Assembly (NCBI GenBank): GCA_019414265.1
Contig: DXMJ01000039.1
Location: forward strand, 1 to 13,241
DNA length: 13,241 nucleotides
DNA from: Collinsella sp.
GTDB taxonomy: Bacteria > Actinomycetota > Coriobacteriia > Coriobacteriales > Coriobacteriaceae
Reading direction: 5' to 3'
The notes beneath the pieces are model-generated. The model was not told the origin of the DNA and did no database searches. It saw nothing but the letters and a program-made list of their open reading frames with translations. A program made the translations under genes and the position numbers. Below, piece after piece: positions 6,158-13,241 of this stretch (its first letter is position 1; every line of letters starts with the position of its first letter).

Positions 6158-7474
6158 ATGAAGAACGAAATGAGCAGAAGGCAGTTCCTGGGTTTTGCTG
6201 GTTCCGCGGCTGCGGTTCTTGGTCTGGGTCTCGTGGGCTGCGGTGGCTCCGCCGGCTCCGGCTCCTCTGCTTCTGGTGACGCTGCCGAGGTCTACTTCCT
6301 CCAATTCAAGCCCGAGGTCGACAAGGAGTGGAAGGAGATCGCCAAGGCGTACAAGGAGGAGAAGGGCGTCGAGGTCAAGATCGTGACCGCCGCCTCCAAC
6401 ACCTACGAGGAGAAGCTCAAGTCCGAGATGTCCAAGAGCTCCGCTCCGACCCTGTTCCAGGTCAACGGCCCCACCGGTCTTAAGAACTGGAAGGATTACT
6501 GCGCCGATCTGTCCGATACCAAGCTCCGCGGTGAGCTCATTGACGACTCCCTGGCTCTGCAGTCCGATGGCAAGGATCTGGGTATCGACTGGGTCCAGGA
6601 GAGCTACGGTATCATCTACAACAAGCAGCTGCTCGAGAAGGCTGGCTACAAGGCCGAGGACATCAACTCCTTCGACAAGCTGAAGGCTTGCGCTGACGAC
6701 ATTCAGGCCCGCAAGGACGAGCTTGGCGTTGAGGGCGCCTTCACTTCCGCCGGCATGGATGACTCCTCCAGCTGGCGTTACACCACCCACCTCGCCAACC
6801 TCCCGCTCTACTACGAGTTCGAGAAGGAGCACAACCAGGAGGACGATGAGATCAAGGGCGAGTATCTCGACAACTTCAAGCAGATCTTCGACCTGTATAT
6901 CACCGACTCCACCTGCGATCCTTCGCAGCTTGCCTCCAAGACCGGTGACGACGCCACCAACGAGTTCGCAACCGGCAAGGCCGTCTTCTATCAGAACGGC
7001 TCTTGGGCCTACGCTGACCTCACCAAGGCCGGTATGACCGACGACCAGCTTGGCATGCTGCCGATCTACATCGGCGTCGACGGCGAGGAGAACCAGGGCC
7101 TGTGCTCCGGCGGCGAGAACTACTGGTGCGTGAGCTCCCAGGCTTCCGAGGATGCTCAGAAGGCCACCGAGGACTTCATGTACTGGTGCGTCACCGCTGA
7201 CACCCCGACCAGCATCATCGCCGACAAGATGGGTCTGACCGCTCCGTTCAAGAGCGCCAAGGAAACCACCAACGTCTTCTCGCAGCAGGCCGTTGCCATG
7301 GCCAAGGACGGCAAGAAGACCGTTGCTTGGGACTTCGTTTACATCCCCTCCGAGGAGTGGAAGAAGAACCTCAAGCAGGCTCTGATCGCCTATGCTGCCG
7401 ACAACAGCAAGTGGGACGGCGTCAAGAACGCCTTCGTCGATGGCTGGAAGACCGAGAAGGCTGCTTCCGAGTAA
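6158..7474 (+). CDS. ABC sugar transporter, extracellular solute-binding lipoprotein (family 1)
   Basis: A 438-residue lipoprotein that captures sugar outside the membrane for the two permeases downstream. The N-terminus has a twin-arginine signal, SRRQFLGF (Arg7-Arg8), a hydrophobic stretch and lipobox LVGC with Cys28. A Gly/Ser tether follows, then a family 1 binding protein body of the MalE/MsmE/RafE kind, with features such as YGIIYNKQLLEKAGY and FATGKAVFYQNGSW. The start is the ATG at 6158: AAAGGGTGG at 6143-6151 lies 6 nt before it. An in-frame GTG at 6140 would put that ribosome site inside the gene. Nearly all lysines use AAG and most other codons end in C or G, more strictly than in the regulator or PTS genes, suggesting high expression. 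A strong hairpin follows the stop. The sugar is not evident; an alpha-glucoside or oligosaccharide fits the neighbours. Confidence 0.93.
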   Translation: MKNEMSRRQFLGFAGSAAAVLGLGLVGCGGSAGSGSSASGDAAEVYFLQFKPEVDKEWKEIAKAYKEEKGVEVKIVTAASNTYEEKLKSEMSKSSAPTLFQVNGPTGLKNWKDYCADLSDTKLRGELIDDSLALQSDGKDLGIDWVQESYGIIYNKQLLEKAGYKAEDINSFDKLKACADDIQARKDELGVEGAFTSAGMDDSSSWRYTTHLANLPLYYEFEKEHNQEDDEIKGEYLDNFKQIFDLYITDSTCDPSQLASKTGDDATNEFATGKAVFYQNGSWAYADLTKAGMTDDQLGMLPIYIGVDGEENQGLCSGGENYWCVSSQASEDAQKATEDFMYWCVTADTPTSIIADKMGLTAPFKSAKETTNVFSQQAVAMAKDGKKTVAWDFVYIPSEEWKKNLKQALIAYAADNSKWDGVKNAFVDGWKTEKAASE

Positions 7475-7506
7475 GCAGTTGCTGCCCAAGCTATCTGATT
7501 AGCGAC

Positions 7507-7540
7507 AGGGGGCGGGCAGACGTTGGTTTGCCCGCCCTCT
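7507..7540 (+). promoter_or_regulatory. Intercistronic hairpin between solute-binding and first permease gene
   Basis: Arms 7507-7518 and 7529-7540 pair over 12 bp (AGGGGGCGGGCA; one G-T pair) around a 10-nt loop. No T-run follows, and the next Shine-Dalgarno (7548-7554) starts only 7 nt later. It fits a transcript-stabilising or partial-termination element giving more binding protein than permease, as described for malE-malF regions. Confidence 0.7.
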
Positions 7541-7561
7541 GCATATTGAAAGGACCCTTTT

Positions 7562-8416
7562 ATGGGCAAAGCACTCAAGCGCTGGTGGCCGCTCTTTATG
7601 CTGCCCACGTGCCTGGCGTTTATGATCGGGTTCGTGATCCCTTTTATCCAGGGCTTCTATCTCTCGTTCTGCCAGTTTATTACCATTAACAACGCGCACT
7701 TTGTCGGTATCGCGAACTACGTGCGCGCGCTGTCCGATCCGCAGTTTGCCACGTCGTTCTTCTTTACCGTGGCGTTTGCCTTCCTGTCGACGGTGCTCAT
7801 CAACGTGATCGCCCTGGCAATTGCGCAGGCGCTCACCCGCAAGGCGCTCAAAGGCACCAACATCTTCCGTACGATCTTCTTTATGCCTAACCTGATCGGC
7901 GGCATCGTGTTGGGCTACATCTGGCAGATCCTGATCAACTGCCTGCTCTCCAACGTGGGCGCCCAGCTCATTGCCCTTAACTCCGCTGCCGGCTTCTGGG
8001 GCCTTATCATCCTGACCCTGTGGCAGCAGGTCGGCTACATGATGATCATCTACATCGCTGGTCTGCAGTCCATTCCGTCCGACTACATCGAGGCCGCCAA
8101 GGTCGACGGTGCCACGGCATGGCAGACGTTTTGGAAGGTTAAGATCCCTAACCTGATGCCGACCATCACCATCTGCCTGTTCCTGTCCATCACCAACGGC
8201 TTTAAGCTGTTCGACCAGAACCTCGCCCTTACCGGCGGCGCCCCCGCGCACTCCACCGAGATGCTCGCCCTGAACATCTACAACACGTTCTATTCGCGTG
8301 CCGGTATCGCATGGCAGGGCATCGGTCAGGCCAAGGCGGTTATCTTCTGCATCCTGGTCGTAGCCATCTCCATGATTCAGCTTAAGGCCACGAGGTCCAA
8401 GGAGGTGCAGCAGTAA
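7562..8416 (+). CDS. ABC sugar transporter permease, MalF/UgpA type
   Basis: A 284-residue integral membrane protein with about six hydrophobic segments, the first at about residues 10-35 and the last at about 258-275. The cytoplasmic EAA loop that contacts the ATPase is clear: EAAKVDGATAWQTFWKVKIP at 177-196. It ends in a short charged tail (SKEVQQ). GAAAGGA at 7548-7554 is 7 nt before the ATG. It overlaps the next gene by one base (TAATG), implying translational coupling. It forms the translocation pore together with the second permease; the substrate is set mainly by the binding protein and cannot be read here. Confidence 0.94.
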   Translation: MGKALKRWWPLFMLPTCLAFMIGFVIPFIQGFYLSFCQFITINNAHFVGIANYVRALSDPQFATSFFFTVAFAFLSTVLINVIALAIAQALTRKALKGTNIFRTIFFMPNLIGGIVLGYIWQILINCLLSNVGAQLIALNSAAGFWGLIILTLWQQVGYMMIIYIAGLQSIPSDYIEAAKVDGATAWQTFWKVKIPNLMPTITICLFLSITNGFKLFDQNLALTGGAPAHSTEMLALNIYNTFYSRAGIAWQGIGQAKAVIFCILVVAISMIQLKATRSKEVQQ

Positions 8417-9255
8417 TGAAACGCGATAAGGTTATCAACCGCGCGCTCTCGATTTTCTTTACGATCCTGTCGCTCGCGTGGATCTACCCCGTGTTTATGA
8501 TTGCGCTCAATTCCTTTAAGAAAGCGACCGCAATCAGCACCACCACGGCGTTCGATCTGCTCACGCCCGAGACGTTCAACGGCCTCGCAAACTACATGCA
8601 TGCCCTTAACGAGCAGGGCTTTGCCTCGGCATTTATGTACTCGCTCATCATCACGGTCACGTCGGTCGTGCTGATCTTGGTGTGCTGCTCCATGTGCGCT
8701 TGGTACGTGGTTCGCGTCAACAGCAAGATCTCGAACTTCTTCTATTACCTGTTCGTCTTCTCGATGGTCGTGCCCTTCCAGATGCTCATGTTCACGCTGT
8801 CCAATTTGGCGGACCGCATCGGCTTCAACACGCCGTTCAACATCTGCTTTATCTATCTGGGCTTTGGCGCGGGCCTGGCGGTCTTTATGTTCGCCGGCTT
8901 TGTAAAGAACATCCCACTCGAGATCGAGGAGGCGGCCATGATCGACGGCTGCAACCCGGTCCAGGTGTTCTTTAAGATCGTCCTTCCCATCATGAAGCCC
9001 ACCTATCTTTCGGTCGGCATTCTCGAGACCATGTGGGTCTGGAACGACTACCTGCTGCCCTACCTTACGCTCGACTCCACCAAGTACAAGACCATTCCTA
9101 TCTTGATCCAGTACTTCCGCGGCGGCTACGGCCACGTCGAGCTCGGCCCCATGATGGCTTGCATCATGATGGTCGTTGTCCCCATCGTCATCATGTACAT
9201 CCTCTGCCAGAAGTACATCATCGACGGCGTGGTGGCAGGTGCCGTCAAGGGCTGA
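8416..9255 (+). CDS. ABC sugar transporter permease, MalG/UgpE type
   Basis: A 279-residue partner permease with about six hydrophobic segments and the EAA loop EEAAMIDGCNPVQVFFKIVLP at 171-191, followed by a conserved WVWNDYLLP stretch (207-215) typical of MalG-type subunits. The ATG overlaps the stop of the first permease (TAATG). GGAGGTG at 8401-8407, inside the upstream gene, provides the ribosome site. It has the usual length for the family and a short positively charged N-terminus (KRDK) that fits the inside-positive rule. A GC-rich hairpin separates it from the ATPase gene. Confidence 0.94.
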   Translation: MKRDKVINRALSIFFTILSLAWIYPVFMIALNSFKKATAISTTTAFDLLTPETFNGLANYMHALNEQGFASAFMYSLIITVTSVVLILVCCSMCAWYVVRVNSKISNFFYYLFVFSMVVPFQMLMFTLSNLADRIGFNTPFNICFIYLGFGAGLAVFMFAGFVKNIPLEIEEAAMIDGCNPVQVFFKIVLPIMKPTYLSVGILETMWVWNDYLLPYLTLDSTKYKTIPILIQYFRGGYGHVELGPMMACIMMVVVPIVIMYILCQKYIIDGVVAGAVKG

Positions 9256-9280
9256 TGCCGTAACTGTTTTGCAAGTTTCT

Positions 9281-9305
9281 GCGGCGCCCCTCAGCGCGGC
9301 GCCGC
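9281..9305 (+). promoter_or_regulatory. Intercistronic hairpin between second permease and ATPase gene
   Basis: GCGGCGCC (9281-9288) and GGCGCCGC (9298-9305) form a perfect 8-bp GC stem with a 9-nt loop. No T-run follows. The ATPase ribosome site begins 6 nt after it. It probably modulates message stability or ATPase expression rather than ending the transcript. Confidence 0.55.
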
Positions 9306-9323
9306 ACATCGAAAGGTAAAGAC

Positions 9324-10522
<1,199 letters not shown>

Positions 10523-10523
<1 letters not shown>

Positions 10524-10550
10524 GCCCGATCAAATCAGGCCCTCCTTTTG
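10523..10550 (+). terminator. Weak hairpin directly after the ATPase stop
   Basis: GGCCCGAT and ATCAGGCC pair with one C-A mismatch around a 3-nt loop at 10523-10541, followed by CTCCTTTTG. It could be a weak first terminator ahead of the stronger one at 10592. Confidence 0.35.
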
Positions 10551-10591
10551 AGCGACTGCGGCTTTGCCATCCTTTTGCCGTGGTCACATAT

Positions 10592-10637
10592 AAGGCTCCC
10601 CTCCCGTCTACTGGGCGAGAGGGGAGCCTTTCTTTGT
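10592..10637 (+). terminator. Rho-independent terminator of the ABC operon
   Basis: AAGGCTCCCCTC (10592-10603) and GAGGGGAGCCTT (10619-10630) form a perfect 12-bp stem with a 15-nt loop, followed by the T-rich tail TTTCTTTG. It lies 69 bp after the ATPase stop. Confidence 0.85.
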
Positions 10638-10662
10638 GCTGGGGCCGTTCATCTGCCGGTTT

Positions 10663-10719
10663 GTCTTGATCTATAACAGGAGGAGGGCCAAATTGGGTCT
10701 AGATGTTACAGATTGAGAC
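10663..10719. repeat. Palindromic unit 1
   Basis: Left arm GTCTTGATCTATAACA (10663-10678) and right arm TGTTACAGATTGAGAC (10704-10719). The pairing has two G-U pairs and one A-C mismatch. An inner GGCC/GGTC stem (10686-10689 with 10696-10699) can form in the loop. Confidence 0.85.
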
Positions 10720-10742
10720 AGCATCGAGCTGCCTATCCTTTC

Positions 10743-10799
10743 ATCTCGATCTGTAACACGGGAGGCTGATTTCGGCAGCTACCTGTTACAGAACGAGAT
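10743..10799. repeat. Palindromic unit 2
   Basis: Left arm ATCTCGATCTGTAACA (10743-10758) and right arm TGTTACAGAACGAGAT (10784-10799). The outermost pair is A-T where units 1 and 4 have G-C, a compensated change. There is one A-A mismatch. An inner GCTG/CAGC stem (10765-10768 with 10776-10779) is possible. Confidence 0.85.
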
Positions 10800-10822
10800 T
10801 GTATTAGCCGGCTTATCCTTTT

Positions 10823-10879
10823 GTCTCGATCTGTAACAGTAAGGGCGGATTTCAGACGTTAGATGTTACAGATTGAGAT
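10823..10879. repeat. Palindromic unit 3
   Basis: Left arm GTCTCGATCTGTAACA (10823-10838) and right arm TGTTACAGATTGAGAT (10864-10879). All sixteen positions pair if two G-U pairs are allowed. The loop has no convincing inner stem. Confidence 0.85.
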
Positions 10880-10903
10880 AAACCCTAGGGAAAGGACCGG
10901 TTT

Positions 10904-10960
10904 GTCTTGATCTGTAACAGGTAGGGCCGTTTTGGCCGAGTAGGTGTTACAGATTGAGAC
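10904..10960. repeat. Palindromic unit 4
   Basis: Left arm GTCTTGATCTGTAACA (10904-10919) and right arm TGTTACAGATTGAGAC (10945-10960). All sixteen positions pair with two G-U pairs. The loop holds a clear inner stem GGCC/GGCC (10925-10928 with 10934-10937) around GTTTT. Confidence 0.85.
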
Positions 10961-10995
10961 GATTTTGTCGAGGCGGGCCACGGGCAACACGCGGG

Positions 10996-11031
10996 CAAAA
11001 AAGCGGAGCCGCGTTGCCGCGACTCCGCTTT
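10996..11031 (-). terminator. Rho-independent terminator of the phosphorylase gene
   Basis: AAAGCGGAG (11000-11008) and CTCCGCTTT (11023-11031) pair over 9 bp, with an inner CGCG/CGCG stem closing a TTGC loop. Read on the minus strand, the stem runs into TTTTTT (complement of 10997-11002). It lies 26 bp after the phosphorylase stop. Confidence 0.9.
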
Positions 11032-11057
11032 CAAGAGGATGGGTAAAGGAAACGAAA

Positions 11058-13241
11058 TTAGCTCAGGTGCCAAATCTCGTCGTTGTACTGGGAGATCGTG
11101 CGGTCAGACGAGAAGGTGCCGGCGTTGGCGATGTTGATCAGCGCCTTGCGCATCCAGGCATCCTGGTCCTCGTAGTCCGCCAGCACGCGCTCCTTAGTCT
11201 GGATGTACTCCTCAATGTCGAGCAGGGCCATAAACCAGTCCTTGCCCTTGATATCGTCGTGCAGGCGCTGCAGACGCTCGGCGTTGCCGGTCGCCATAAA
11301 GGCAGGGTTGGTGATAAAGTCTACCAGCAGCTTGATACCGGGCTTGCGGTAGAGTGCGCCGGCGTTATAGCTGCCGTCGGCGTAGAGCTGCTCGACCTGC
11401 TTGGATGAGGCACCAAAGGTGTAGATGTTCTCGTCGCCCACGAGCTCGGCGATTTCGACATTGGCGCCGTCGAGCGTGCACAGGGTTAAAGCACCGTTGA
11501 GCATGAACTTCATGTTGGAGGTGCCGCTCGCCTCCTTGGAGGCCAAGCTGATCTGCTCGGAGATATCGGCGGCGGGGATCACACGCTCAGCAGCGGTGAC
11601 GTTGTAGTTCTCGATCATGACAACCTGCAGGTAGGGGGCCACGTCGGGGTCGTTGGCGATCCACTGCGACAGCGTCAGAATCAGATGGATGATGTCCTGG
11701 GCGATGGTGTAGGCAGGTGCCGCCTTGCCGCCGAAGATGATGGTGATGGGGTGCTCGGGTTTATTGCCGTTCTTGATGTCGAGATACTTCCAGATGATGT
11801 AGAGCGCGAGCATCTGCTGGCGCTTGTACTCGTGGATACGCTTGACCTGAACATCGATGATGGCGTTGGAGGGAATGGTCACACCCTGCTCGAGCGCCAT
11901 GAACTGGCGCATGATGGTCTTGGCCTCGGCCTTGGTGGCGGCCAGGCGCTCAAGAACATCCTTGTCGTTAGCGAATTCGGCGAGCTTGCTCAGGTCGCCG
12001 GTGCTGCGCCAATCGGTGCCGATCACATCGTCGAGCAGGCTGGCGAGCGCGGGGTTGGCGCCATGGATCCAGCGGCGGAAGGTGATGCCGTTGGTCTTGT
12101 TGGAGAACTTCTCGGGATAGATCTCGTAGAACGGGTGAAGCTCGGTGTCCTCCAGAATCTTGGTGTGGAGTGCGGCGACGCCATTGATGGAGAAGCCAAA
12201 GTGAATGTCCATGTGGGCCATGTGGACGGTGTCGTGCTCGTCGATGATGGCGACGCGCGGGTCGTCGTGCTCGGCCTTGGCAACCTCGTCGAGCTTGACG
12301 ATGATGTCGGCGATGGCGGGCGAGACCTTCTGCAGGCTGGCGAGCGGCCACTTCTCGAGCGCCTCGGCAAGGATCGTGTGGTTGGTGTAGGCGACCATGG
12401 AGCGCACGATGGTAACGGCCTCGTCAAACTCGATGTCGTGCTCGGTGGTGAGCAGGCGGATGAGCTCGGGAATGACCATGGTGGGGTGCGTGTCGTTGAT
12501 CTGGACCACGGCGTAGTCGGCCAGATCGTGCAGGTTGCTGCCGCGCTCGACGGCCTCGTCGATCAGGAGCTGGGCGGCGTTGCTCACCATGAAGTACTCC
12601 TGGTAGATGCGAAGCAGGCGGCCCTGCTCATCGGAATCATCCGGATAGAGGAACAAGGTGAGGTTCTTGGCGATCTTCGTCTTGTCGAAGTCGATGGAGC
12701 TGCCGGGGACCAGGCCGTCGTCGACACTCGCCAGGTCGAACAGACGCAGGCGGTTCTTGGTGGGCTGACCGTAACCGGGCACATCGATGTTGACGAGCTT
12801 GGAGGTGACGGCAAAATCGCCAAACTCGACGGTGTAGGAGCGGTCGTCATCGATCAGGATGTCCTGCTCGCTAAGCCACTCGTCGGGGACGGCCTTTTGC
12901 TGGTTGTCGGCAAAGCGCTGACGGAACAGGCCGTAATGGAAATTGAGGCCCACACCGTCACCGGTAAGGCCCAGCGTGGCAATGGAATCCAGGAAGCACG
13001 CGGCCAGACGGCCCAGGCCGCCGTTGCCCAGCGACGGTTCGACCTCAAACTCCTCAATCTTGTTGAGGTCGTGGCCGGCAGCGGTGAGCTGGTCTTTAAC
13101 CTCGGCATAGATGCCAAGGTCGATCATGTTGTTGATCAGCAGTTTGCCAATCAAAAACTCAGCAGAGATGTAATAGAGCTTTTTCTTGCCATTGTTGAGC
13201 GGGCAGGCGGCAGAGCGCTCCTGCACGAGTTTGACCAGCAG
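11058..13241 (-). CDS. glgP: Glycogen/maltodextrin phosphorylase, 5' end cut by the window edge
   Basis: A PLP-dependent alpha-glucan phosphorylase (GT35) that releases glucose-1-phosphate from the non-reducing ends of alpha-1,4-glucans in the cytoplasm. About 727 residues are visible. Family landmarks include KLYYISAEFLIGKLL near the visible N-terminus, SLGNGGLGRLAACFLDS, the KRIHEYKRQ stretch, and EASGTSNMKFMLNGAL, whose Lys (codon 11508-11510) carries PLP. The frame stays open through the last base of the window (no stop between 13227 and 13241). A GTG at 13226 is not a likely start, because homologues have more residues before the YYISAEF strand. The gene ends with a clear terminator and converges on the ABC operon. 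It fits the sugar-import genes as a supplier of phosphorylated glucose from stored or imported glucan, but no shared operator can be checked because its promoter is outside the window. Confidence 0.95.
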   Translation of the reverse strand: MLVKLVQERSAACPLNNGKKKLYYISAEFLIGKLLINNMIDLGIYAEVKDQLTAAGHDLNKIEEFEVEPSLGNGGLGRLAACFLDSIATLGLTGDGVGLNFHYGLFRQRFADNQQKAVPDEWLSEQDILIDDDRSYTVEFGDFAVTSKLVNIDVPGYGQPTKNRLRLFDLASVDDGLVPGSSIDFDKTKIAKNLTLFLYPDDSDEQGRLLRIYQEYFMVSNAAQLLIDEAVERGSNLHDLADYAVVQINDTHPTMVIPELIRLLTTEHDIEFDEAVTIVRSMVAYTNHTILAEALEKWPLASLQKVSPAIADIIVKLDEVAKAEHDDPRVAIIDEHDTVHMAHMDIHFGFSINGVAALHTKILEDTELHPFYEIYPEKFSNKTNGITFRRWIHGANPALASLLDDVIGTDWRSTGDLSKLAEFANDKDVLERLAATKAEAKTIMRQFMALEQGVTIPSNAIIDVQVKRIHEYKRQQMLALYIIWKYLDIKNGNKPEHPITIIFGGKAAPAYTIAQDIIHLILTLSQWIANDPDVAPYLQVVMIENYNVTAAERVIPAADISEQISLASKEASGTSNMKFMLNGALTLCTLDGANVEIAELVGDENIYTFGASSKQVEQLYADGSYNAGALYRKPGIKLLVDFITNPAFMATGNAERLQRLHDDIKGKDWFMALLDIEEYIQTKERVLADYEDQDAWMRKALINIANAGTFSSDRTISQYNDEIWHLS

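Larger units (their letters stand above)
10663..10960. repeat. Array of four 57-bp palindromic repeats, about 80-bp period
   Basis: The consensus motif TGTTACAGATYGAGAC occurs eight times in strictly alternating orientation. Each pair (16 bp, 25 bp, 16 bp) makes a 57-bp palindrome. All four central segments are exactly 25 bp, and the gaps between units are 23, 23 and 24 bp. Central segments vary in sequence but are G-rich on the left side. The array fills most of the gap between the ends of two convergent transcription units and contains no credible gene. It is REP/BIME-like in form. I do not recognise it as a named family. Confidence 0.9.

Noticed and set aside
6140..6160. GTG start at 6140 for the solute-binding protein
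   Set aside because: The AAAGGGTGG ribosome site would then lie inside the coding region. The ATG at 6158 gives a standard Tat lipoprotein signal.
6050..7489. 479-residue minus-strand open frame opposite the solute-binding gene
   Set aside because: Its composition is low in complexity (Leu, Gly and Val rich), it has no family motifs, and it lies exactly opposite a well-supported lipoprotein gene.
10663..10960. CRISPR array
   Set aside because: The repeated motif is 16 bp and alternates in orientation, the palindromes contain their own centres, and the period is about 80 bp. CRISPR repeats are direct repeats in one orientation, and no cas gene is nearby.
10663..10960. Integron attC sites
   Set aside because: The imperfect palindromes are of suitable size, but there is no GTTRRRY core site, no integrase and no gene cassettes between them.
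13224..13226. GTG at 13226 as the phosphorylase start
   Set aside because: The frame is open to the window edge, no ribosome site is visible, and homologues have more N-terminal residues; the gene is simply cut by the window.

Overview
The window most likely comes from a high-GC Gram-positive of the Coriobacteriia, Collinsella-like. This rests on GC-rich coding sequence with strong C/G third-position bias, a Tat-type lipoprotein solute-binding protein, and the local combination of a glycogen phosphorylase, a TreR-type GntR regulator and an MsmX/UgpC-type ATPase. The organism is inferred from general resemblance; no search was possible.

Layout. Positions 1-250 hold a tRNA-like fragment, a bidirectional terminator and a tRNA-Gln(UUG) on the minus strand. 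Three minus-strand genes follow: a double peptidoglycan-binding-domain protein (271-1176), a trans-polyprenyl diphosphate synthase (1316-2341) and a large PTS EIICB protein with a C-terminal HAD phosphatase domain (2457-4907). A 224-bp divergent promoter region separates the PTS gene from a plus-strand GntR/UTRA regulator (5132-5851), which ends at a strong hairpin terminator. Next comes a plus-strand ABC sugar importer operon: lipoprotein (6158-7474), two permeases (7562-8416 and 8416-9255) and ATPase (9324-10523). The convergent gap 10524-11057 holds terminators at both ends and, between them, an array of four 57-bp palindromes at about 80-bp period. A glycogen/maltodextrin phosphorylase gene on the minus strand (11058-13241) runs off the right edge.

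How the genes work together. Four copies of a TTGTTTAAACAA-like palindrome lie upstream of the PTS gene, the regulator gene and the ABC operon. They resemble the TTGTATATACAA operator known for Bacillus TreR, and the regulator has the TreR domain layout. I infer a local regulon in which one repressor controls a PTS route and an ABC route for an alpha-glucoside or related sugar. The phosphorylase next door would fit breakdown of alpha-1,4-glucans. The exact sugar cannot be read from the sequence.

The most unusual items are the palindrome array at 10663-10960 (eight copies of a 16-bp motif in alternating orientation, with all four loops exactly 25 nt), the PTS-HAD fusion, and the shared operator/promoter architecture.
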